Part shown: positions 29,984 to 36,655 of the stretch, piece after piece
Numbering within the stretch: position 1 is the first letter of the stretch
How the letters are laid out: each line of letters begins with the position of its first letter
IMG/VR virus record: IMGVR_UViG_3300021420_000017
Location: 62,001-126,000 of that record
Strand: one strand, 5' to 3'
DNA length: 64,000 bases
From: a virus
Notes under the pieces: model-generated
Database searches by the model: none
Seen by the model: only the letters and a program-made list of their open reading frames with translations
What the model was told of the DNA's origin: nothing
Position numbers and translations under genes: made by a program

Positions 29984-30820
29984 ATGGGTAATCACACCCC
30001 GGGAAACGATAACCTCTTCGGATTAGACGATGAGTCGCATCAGGATCCGGTAGTGCAGCCAGCGGTTACTGAGGCGATGCAGACGTCGAGAAGCGTATCC
30101 CACCGAAACGGAGGGCTGCGCGCGGCGATCATCGTTTTTATCGCGACCGCGCTGTTGATGTTCGGGGGCTATCTGCTTCTGCATGAGCAGACAGACTCGG
30201 TCAAGAGCGATCTCGCCTCCACTGAGCTACAGCTTGCGCAAACCCAGCAACAGCAGCAGGAAGACCACAAGGTCGCCGAGCAACTGGGTACCCAGCTACA
30301 GCAGCATGGGATTGCCCCCAGCGTCACCCCGAGCCCCGCCCCCACGCAGGTGGTGACCGGCGAGCGAGGGCCGGGCCCCACGACAGACCAGGTGGCCAAC
30401 GCCGTCTCGCTCTACTGCGCGGCTAACAGCAACTGCACCCCGCCAGCGGTGACACAGGCCCAGGTGGCGGCAGCGATCAATACCTACTGCGAAGCCAACG
30501 GGAAGTGCCAGGGGCCTGCCGGGGTCGTCGGCTCGCCCGGTCCGCAAGGGACACCCGGCCCGCAAGGCAATACCGGACCTGGGCCCAGTCCTACTCAAGT
30601 CGCGACTGCGGTGAGCGCCTACTGCGCGGCCAATAACGGTTGTGTTGGCCCCGTCGGCTCGACCGGACCTACGGGACCTCCTGGCCCCAGCGGAGTGACT
30701 GGGCCGCCTCCCAAGCAGTACACCGTGCGGGTCCCGGGAGTGTTGAGCACTCCCACTGAGACATGTAACCCCAATCCGTCCCCAGCCCCCTCAAATCAGC
30801 CCGCTTATACTTGTTCATAG
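29984..30820 (+). CDS. Membrane-anchored collagen-like protein with Cys repeats
   Basis: A 278-aa protein. DPVVQPAVTEAM near residue 20 repeats the motif of the previous protein. One membrane helix (about 47-67), a Gln-rich coiled coil (about 70-110), then three 20-23-residue repeats of the form QVA-A-(S/N)-YC-AN--C (about 134, 157 and 205), interleaved with Gly-x-y collagen-like stretches (GSPGPQGTPGPQGNTG; GPTGPPGPSGVTG). The exposed part would be a trimeric stalk stabilised by disulfides. It resembles a surface adhesin more than a virion protein, though virion use cannot be excluded. Confidence 0.65.
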   Translation: MGNHTPGNDNLFGLDDESHQDPVVQPAVTEAMQTSRSVSHRNGGLRAAIIVFIATALLMFGGYLLLHEQTDSVKSDLASTELQLAQTQQQQQEDHKVAEQLGTQLQQHGIAPSVTPSPAPTQVVTGERGPGPTTDQVANAVSLYCAANSNCTPPAVTQAQVAAAINTYCEANGKCQGPAGVVGSPGPQGTPGPQGNTGPGPSPTQVATAVSAYCAANNGCVGPVGSTGPTGPPGPSGVTGPPPKQYTVRVPGVLSTPTETCNPNPSPAPSNQPAYTCS

Positions 30821-30823
30821 CCG

Positions 30824-30859
30824 CTGCCTCGTCTGTCCTCAGAGCACCTGAAGTAGTGA
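30824..30859 (+). promoter_or_regulatory. Late promoter 2
   Basis: CTGCCT (30824-30829), 19 nt, TGAAGTAGTGA (30849-30859), 25 nt before the GTG at 30885. Confidence 0.8.
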
Positions 30860-30884
30860 AGAGCCCATCGGAAGAGGAGACGGC

Positions 30885-33800
30885 GTGATCCGCAAGCTGT
30901 CGCATGAGACATTGGGCTATCAGCGGCTTGCCCAGATCGGTGAAGTGTATCGCGCCTTCGGCCCGGGCGATGCGGTCATGACGATCGATGGACTGCCGGG
31001 CGAGATCACCGCCGTGCTCGACGGACCATTCCCGCAGACCGAGGAGTACGAGGTCGCCCTCAATGGCGGTGCCGGTGGTGGGCGATACACCGCTGGGCAG
31101 CTCCGGGCACTCGGCAGTCTGACTGGCTTGAGTGCGCTCGCGCTCGCCGTGGACTCCGACGATGAGCAGACCGGCTCGGGCGACACCAGTGACGACCTGA
31201 ACCCCTACGAGGCTACGGTCGGGCTGCACACCGCTGACCTGGATTACGCCGAGCTGCACGACATCCTGCACGAGCGGCGCCCGAACGAGAACATCCGGAT
31301 CTTCGCCTCGCGCACGGCCGCGCTGAACGAGCCCTTCGATGAGGAGTCTGACCCCAACGAGGCAATGGGCGAGACCAATGCCGACGGGGCCGAGCTGAAC
31401 AGGCTGGATCGCGCCGAGCAGCAGGGCAGTCAGCATCCGGCGGTCGAGGACATCGGCCAGCCCGATTCCTGCAGCTACTGCGGCAGTCCGGAGTTCGATG
31501 AGTTCACCAACACCGGGCGGGGCACGCGAGCCCGGTGTGCCCAGTGCGGGGCCACCATGACGAGCTGGGGCGGCCAGTGGCAGCCCGATCCGCCTAACTC
31601 GCCGGAGAATGCTGCCAGTCGTCAGGGCGACCCTCGGGCCACGATCAATGACCTCGGCGCGGTGAGGGGAACTCTTCAGGCCGACTTCGCCGCGCAAGTG
31701 ATGGCTCGGTATGAACTCCTGAGCACGGGTGATCCGGCCTTGTGTGCCATTGCGGCCAACCCGCATGCCGATGCGGTCGCGGCACTGCTGGGTATCCAGC
31801 ATACCGGTGATGGCCAGTTCCGGACCTTCACCCCCGATGAGCGTGAGCAGTTCTTCCAGACCCGGCAGGCTAATCTTGCTGATCCGGACCTGAACTTTCA
31901 CATGACCGCATCGTGGCGCGACGTGCGCGAGAAAGCCAAGCGAATCAAGGATTCAGGTGGAGTCCGCATCTTGGCTGCGAATAACTCCACGGTCGTGGGT
32001 GAGGTGCAGGGCGATACCGCACTGTACGAAAGTTCGTTGAACTATGTCCCTGGGACAAAGAAGATCGCCTACTGGGGATGTGGTTGCAAATGGGCTTCGT
32101 ATAGTTGGGGAAGAAGTCCTGCGTATCGTAGGTTTGAGGGCAGACAATGCTTCTTGCCCGGGACTCAGGTATCTCTGGCTGATGGCACCCGTAAGCCGAT
32201 TGAGCAGATAGCACCTGGCGACCGGGTGCTAACTCATGATGGAGTCGGTACGGTCCACAATCTATGGGAAAACGATTACTCCGGCGTGATCGTTGGGATT
32301 ACCAGGGCCGGGTCTCCTGATGTTGTGTGGGCTACTGAAGACCATGGTGTGCTCGCTAATATTGCTCCTCGTTTGTACCTAAATGATCTGGCTTCAACAC
32401 GTACCTACCGAAATCGGAAGGTACTTAACGACAAGTCACAGTGGAAGCGTACTGAGGCAGGACATCTCCAGGCTGGCGATTGGTTGATGGGTACCTATAC
32501 AGCCGAGACAACCACAGATTTAAGGGACTGGTCAGCAGCCTCATTGCACTCTGATCTTCAGGTACAAGGAGACCGTGTCGTCTTTGTCAGCTCTCCCCGG
32601 GCACTTCACCAGATAGGCAGAACTTACAATCGAGGCAGTGTTCCACTGAATCTGCAGTCTTCGGCCTTTGCCACCCTGTTGGGCTGGTATTTAGCGGAAG
32701 GTAGTGTGGCCGACTTTGACCGTAATGGCATCCCAAAGATCATCGAATGGACTTTGCATGCCGATGAGACTGAGTATGCCGATGAGATTCGAGCATCGCT
32801 ACGTGATCTGGGATGCGGAGAGCCGCGTTGGTACGGTCCTACCAAGAAGATTCAGAAGCAGACAATAAAGGTCAGCAATACAGCTCTCGCGTTAGTCCTT
32901 AGTCATTTGGCGGGAGTTGCTGCTCCAATCAAGCGACTCGATCAGAAGATCATGACGACAGAAGTGGCATTCCAGCAGGATCTGATGATTGCTTATCTAA
33001 AGGGCGATGGGTGGGAGTCTAAAGCTGGGACAGCCTCGCATGCTTTAGCCAAGCAACTTGTTACGCTAGGCGCAAGAACCTCCTCGTTCATTCCCAGGAT
33101 GTCGGTTCAGATCAATAATCGTGGTCCCCAGAATCGAGCGCCGGGTAACCCGTTCTACTCCGTTGAGACATCTGGGCTGTTCATGCAGGGGCGAGAACGA
33201 CTACAGGACAACTACTATGCAACGCGCATAAGCGCGGTCGAGCGCAGACAGTACTGCGGACCCGTCTACAATCTCAATGTTGATTACCAACACACTTACG
33301 CGGTAGATGACTTGGTTGTGTTTAACTGCAGTCATGTTACTGCATTGCAGTATGAAGCACAGAGTCGTGGTATGTTCGGGCGCGCCATCGACCATGACGA
33401 GGAGCGCCTGCCCGGGCAATATCAGCGCAGTCCCGTCACGGTGGAGTACGACCGGTCCCGGGAGAAGAACCTCAACCGGCGCTCGGTGCCGCCGGGAAAC
33501 ATGCGCCGGACGTTCGGCTCGCACCTGGTCACAGCGGCGCTGAGTTTCACCCACCACGGCGACCCGGTGGATGCCGACCAGCATGGCGACCTGATGAACC
33601 GCGAGGGCACCCAGGGTCGCATCACCGCCCATGACGAGGATGGCAACGAGGTCGGCGAGATCCACTATGCGCTGCACCCGCACCACGACCAGGAGGGTGG
33701 GCTCATTCGCTCTGAGGTCACCGGTGGCCACGGCCCGCATCTGTTCTCCGCGCTGGAGGACCACCTGCGCGAGCGGGGTCTGGCGCAGGGTATCTGGAGC

Positions 33801-35792
33801 CACGACGACGAGGGCCATGATCAGGCTCATCAGATGGGCCTGACGCCGCACTACGCGATGCTGACTCCGCTGTCTCCGATCCAGGTCTTCGCTATGGTGA
33901 TGGTCGAGTCGCAGGACGAGCCCGAGGCCATCTTCAGCATGCTCGCGGGCTATGGCGTCACCGGTGAGCCTGCTCTGAGCCTGGTCTCCCAGGCTGCGGC
34001 GGTCGACACGGGCGACGATGACGGCGGCGGCGTGATGCCCGGCGATGACATCCCGCGTATTCAACTCCGCGACCAGACCGAGCAGAAGAAGAAGCCGGGC
34101 CACGAACTGCACCACACCAACGACTCGCGCATGCACGCGCCCGACTTCGGCAAGGACGTGCCCAACTTCGGTCATCTCGTGTGGTGCGACCAGTGCGCGG
34201 GCAGCGGCTGTGGTCACTGCGGCGGTACCGGCCAGGTCGTGCCCGCGCTGGCTCCGGCTGCTGGCCCGGGAGTCGGGGATATGAGCGCGACCACCAGTCC
34301 GGAGTCTGATGAGAGCCAGGATGCGGGCTCGGACATCACCAGCGGTGGCTTCGACAACACCGGCATACTGCGCCAGGCTGACTACACCGCTGATTCGTTC
34401 CTGACCGGACCTCCGGCGCAGAACTACCAAGCCGAGACTCCGCACTCGAACTCACCTAACCCCGGTTCGACTGGTTGGGGCACCTCAGCCGACCCGGTGG
34501 GCTGGGAAGCTCCGATCATCGGGAACGACTTTTCCAACTTCACCTACACCGGGAAGGCCGAGGGTCAGCCGAGCTTCGATCCGCCGACGGTCTCTGGAGT
34601 CGCACTCAAGGCAGCCGATACCGGCCGGGTCTGGATGCAACAGCGCAGTCTGGAGGACGAGAACGATCCAGCTCGCGGTACCTGGGAGATGCCAGGCGGC
34701 CATCATGAGCCGGGCGATCTCACGAGTCTTCATGCCGGTATCCGAGAGTTTGAAGAGGAGACCGGGCACCCATTCCCCGAGGGTGGCCATCTGAGCCACA
34801 CGTGGCGCTCTGGTCCCTACCTCGGTCATGTCGTCGTTGTGCCGTCCGAGTCAGCGCTGGACATGTCCAAGGGGCGTCAGACAGTAAATCCGGATGACCC
34901 AGGGGGCGATCATCACGAGCAGGGCGCCTGGTGGGATCCGGATGACGCGAAGAAGAACCCGGCACTTCGCGCGGAGTTGAAGAAGGCCAGTCCCTTCGAC
35001 GGGATCAAGAAGGCTGCTGTCTTCCTGACCCTGGATCGAGCGCGTGAGGTCGCGCGTCAGGAGGAGCTGCGCACTGGTAAAACCTTCGAGCAACTACTGC
35101 GCGAGCGCGTGGCTCAGCAAGAGGCTTATTTCGCGATCCTGCATGACGAGCCTGAGCCCGCGCTGCCTCAGACCGATGGCGCGACCGATGAGGATGCTGA
35201 TCTGTCGGCCGCCCTGGCCCAACCCGGAGAGAACGACACCGATCCCAAGGGTGACATCGGCAGCATCCCGGGCGGCATGATGCTCTCAGCTCAGCCCGAC
35301 CAGCCTTGGGGCTACTCCAGTCCAGACCCGTGGGCTGCGCCGGGCACCGGTGGGTCGGCTGATGTCGATACCCCCGAAGACTCGAACACGATGAATGCAC
35401 CGTTTCACAATGAGGCGTCCCTCATTCGAGATGACATGAGTGACGACGAGGTCATTGCGGCCTTCCAGTCCACTGCGGCGGCTCGTGCTCTTGCCGCAGA
35501 GTCCGATACAGGACCGCAGAGCGATCGAGCAGCGGCAATGGCGGGTGCGACCAGGGCACCGAAGCAGGGCGACTACTCTGACTCGCAGATTGCGGCAGCG
35601 GCCCAGACAGTCCTCCAGAAGGCCGCGATGAAGGACTTCAGCTTTGCCGAGCAGCAGGAGTTGATCAGCGAGGGAGCGAACAGCGGCGTGCGGGCTCGCA
35701 ACTTCGGCGACCTCAAGATCGCAGGCACCCACTACGAGCACCTAGATACAAATAGCGCACTCATTGACGATGATCAGTTCCTCCTCGCGTAA
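30885..35792 (+). CDS. Giant virion protein: SWIM finger, intein and Nudix domain
   Basis: A 1635-aa precursor. Order: N-terminal beta domain (20-90), zinc ribbon CSYCGSPEF...CAQCGATM (196-224), a SWIM-type finger WGCGCKWASYSWG...CSH (397-404 and 815-817) split by a 393-aa LAGLIDADG intein (422-814), a His-rich region, and a DnaJ-like knuckle CDQCAGSGCGHCGGTGQ (about 1102-1118). A Nudix hydrolase domain follows (about 1240-1360; GGHHEPGD...REFEEETGH), then an acidic, Pro-rich C-terminus. The spliced protein would be about 1242 aa. The Nudix box has the REFEEETG part intact with a one-residue shift in front. Likely a large head or injected protein; its activities are inferred from motifs. Confidence 0.75.
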   Translation: MIRKLSHETLGYQRLAQIGEVYRAFGPGDAVMTIDGLPGEITAVLDGPFPQTEEYEVALNGGAGGGRYTAGQLRALGSLTGLSALALAVDSDDEQTGSGDTSDDLNPYEATVGLHTADLDYAELHDILHERRPNENIRIFASRTAALNEPFDEESDPNEAMGETNADGAELNRLDRAEQQGSQHPAVEDIGQPDSCSYCGSPEFDEFTNTGRGTRARCAQCGATMTSWGGQWQPDPPNSPENAASRQGDPRATINDLGAVRGTLQADFAAQVMARYELLSTGDPALCAIAANPHADAVAALLGIQHTGDGQFRTFTPDEREQFFQTRQANLADPDLNFHMTASWRDVREKAKRIKDSGGVRILAANNSTVVGEVQGDTALYESSLNYVPGTKKIAYWGCGCKWASYSWGRSPAYRRFEGRQCFLPGTQVSLADGTRKPIEQIAPGDRVLTHDGVGTVHNLWENDYSGVIVGITRAGSPDVVWATEDHGVLANIAPRLYLNDLASTRTYRNRKVLNDKSQWKRTEAGHLQAGDWLMGTYTAETTTDLRDWSAASLHSDLQVQGDRVVFVSSPRALHQIGRTYNRGSVPLNLQSSAFATLLGWYLAEGSVADFDRNGIPKIIEWTLHADETEYADEIRASLRDLGCGEPRWYGPTKKIQKQTIKVSNTALALVLSHLAGVAAPIKRLDQKIMTTEVAFQQDLMIAYLKGDGWESKAGTASHALAKQLVTLGARTSSFIPRMSVQINNRGPQNRAPGNPFYSVETSGLFMQGRERLQDNYYATRISAVERRQYCGPVYNLNVDYQHTYAVDDLVVFNCSHVTALQYEAQSRGMFGRAIDHDEERLPGQYQRSPVTVEYDRSREKNLNRRSVPPGNMRRTFGSHLVTAALSFTHHGDPVDADQHGDLMNREGTQGRITAHDEDGNEVGEIHYALHPHHDQEGGLIRSEVTGGHGPHLFSALEDHLRERGLAQGIWSHDDEGHDQAHQMGLTPHYAMLTPLSPIQVFAMVMVESQDEPEAIFSMLAGYGVTGEPALSLVSQAAAVDTGDDDGGGVMPGDDIPRIQLRDQTEQKKKPGHELHHTNDSRMHAPDFGKDVPNFGHLVWCDQCAGSGCGHCGGTGQVVPALAPAAGPGVGDMSATTSPESDESQDAGSDITSGGFDNTGILRQADYTADSFLTGPPAQNYQAETPHSNSPNPGSTGWGTSADPVGWEAPIIGNDFSNFTYTGKAEGQPSFDPPTVSGVALKAADTGRVWMQQRSLEDENDPARGTWEMPGGHHEPGDLTSLHAGIREFEEETGHPFPEGGHLSHTWRSGPYLGHVVVVPSESALDMSKGRQTVNPDDPGGDHHEQGAWWDPDDAKKNPALRAELKKASPFDGIKKAAVFLTLDRAREVARQEELRTGKTFEQLLRERVAQQEAYFAILHDEPEPALPQTDGATDEDADLSAALAQPGENDTDPKGDIGSIPGGMMLSAQPDQPWGYSSPDPWAAPGTGGSADVDTPEDSNTMNAPFHNEASLIRDDMSDDEVIAAFQSTAAARALAAESDTGPQSDRAAAMAGATRAPKQGDYSDSQIAAAAQTVLQKAAMKDFSFAEQQELISEGANSGVRARNFGDLKIAGTHYEHLDTNSALIDDDQFLLA
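32148..33326 (+). other. LAGLIDADG intein inside the SWIM finger
   Basis: A 393-residue intein. Block A is CFLPGTQVSLADGTRKPIEQ from Cys 422, and block B has WATEDHGVLA. The two LAGLIDADG helices are LLGWYLAEGS (about 598-607) and LMIAYLKGDG (about 700-709), giving a full DOD homing endonuclease. The C-terminal block is VYNLNVDYQHTYAVDDLVVFN, then Cys 815. The penultimate residue is Phe instead of His. The +1 Cys is the third metal ligand of the SWIM motif. AT-rich relative to the host gene. Confidence 0.9.
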
Positions 35793-35800
35793 GGACCCCC

Positions 35801-36193
35801 ATGACTCAGCCTGAATCGCCGCTGCTCAACGCAGCCCAGTTCCCTCTCACCTCGCCCGTGGAGCTGGTGCAGCTAGAGGCCGAGATCAATAGCGTGGTGG
35901 GCGCAGGGGTGACCGGCTTCGCTCTGACGGGTCCGGCCGATCCCAGTCAGCCGATTAGCACGACCAATCAGGCCATTCTCTGGGTCAGTCCGGCCAATCT
36001 TGATCTGGCTTCGATCGGCACCGTCGTGGACTCGCATTCGCCGAATGAGCCGACGCAGACCCCCTTCATGGACCTGCTCGTCAAGCTCGCGGCCGAGCCC
36101 GATGCCGCACTCACTGAGGACGAGAAAGACCTCCTGCTACGCGGGACCGCGCAGCTCGCGCACCGATTGATTGCCGGTCGGCCGATTCTCTAG
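35801..36193 (+). CDS. Late hypothetical protein
   Basis: A 130-aa protein beginning MTQPESPLLNAAQFPL, eight bases after the previous stop with AAGGA upstream. Residues 35-90 are beta-rich and the C-terminal 30 residues (ALTEDEKDLLLRGTAQLAHRLI) form a helix. It is part of the unit that starts at late promoter 2. No family recognised. Confidence 0.55.
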   Translation: MTQPESPLLNAAQFPLTSPVELVQLEAEINSVVGAGVTGFALTGPADPSQPISTTNQAILWVSPANLDLASIGTVVDSHSPNEPTQTPFMDLLVKLAAEPDAALTEDEKDLLLRGTAQLAHRLIAGRPIL

Positions 36194-36206
36194 GAGTTGG
36201 ATTCGC

Positions 36207-36278
36207 ATGCAGGCTCTTATCATCGTTATCGCACTACTTTTCGGGATCGGTTTGCTTGCAGCGATGGTGGCGGGATGA
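36207..36278 (+). CDS. 23-residue membrane microprotein
   Basis: An ATG at 36207, ten bases after AGGAG, opens a 23-codon frame encoding MQALIIVIALLFGIGLLAAM plus VAG, one membrane helix with almost no flanks. Such tiny single-helix proteins occur in phage late regions and can modulate lysis or membrane complexes. The ribosome site and pure hydrophobic content argue that it is real, though length gives little statistical support. Confidence 0.5.
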   Translation: MQALIIVIALLFGIGLLAAMVAG

Positions 36279-36285
36279 CGCGCTG

Positions 36286-36597
36286 ATGCGTCCCCAGGCC
36301 TGGGTGATCGAGGAGCGCGAGGACAACACCTACAGCGTCCTGCGCGCGGGCAAGCTGATCGCGACAGGTCTGCGCTCGACCGCCAACGCGGTGGCTTTCG
36401 TTCGTGCCCGCCATCGGCCGGGCGAGCGGATCTATCACGCCGAGCCCGATGGCTACCGCAACGAGATCACCGCCCAGATCGTCGGGCCCCGTGCTACCCC
36501 GGCGGTGACTCATCTGTCCACCGCCGACTACTGGCGCCTGCGCACTGCACGCTTGCGCAAAGCCCGTCATGAGCGGGAAGAGCCCGGCTCGTCCTGA
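36286..36597 (+). CDS. Basic late hypothetical protein
   Basis: A 103-aa basic protein (MRPQAWVIEEREDNTYSVLR). The first 50 residues form a small beta domain resembling those of phage host-interaction proteins, then a helical basic tail (YWRLRTARLRKARHEREE). ATG 36286 is chosen over an upstream TTG. It ends one base before the -35 block of late promoter 3. Confidence 0.5.
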   Translation: MRPQAWVIEEREDNTYSVLRAGKLIATGLRSTANAVAFVRARHRPGERIYHAEPDGYRNEITAQIVGPRATPAVTHLSTADYWRLRTARLRKARHEREEPGSS

Positions 36598-36633
36598 CTG
36601 CCTGATCCCGGCCTGGAACGCCTGAAGTAGTGA
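36598..36633 (+). promoter_or_regulatory. Late promoter 3
   Basis: CTGCCT (36598-36603), 19 nt, TGAAGTAGTGA (36623-36633). It drives the protease, decoration and capsid genes beginning 22 nt downstream. The core is flanked by near-complementary arms (ACGCCT and AGGCGT). Confidence 0.85.
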
Positions 36634-36655
36634 GGCGTCCGGGAAAGGGGTCGGT

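Noticed and set aside
18580-30820. Terminase genes upstream of the portal
   Set aside because: None of the late proteins before the portal has Walker A/B or nuclease motifs of a large terminase, so it must lie outside this window.
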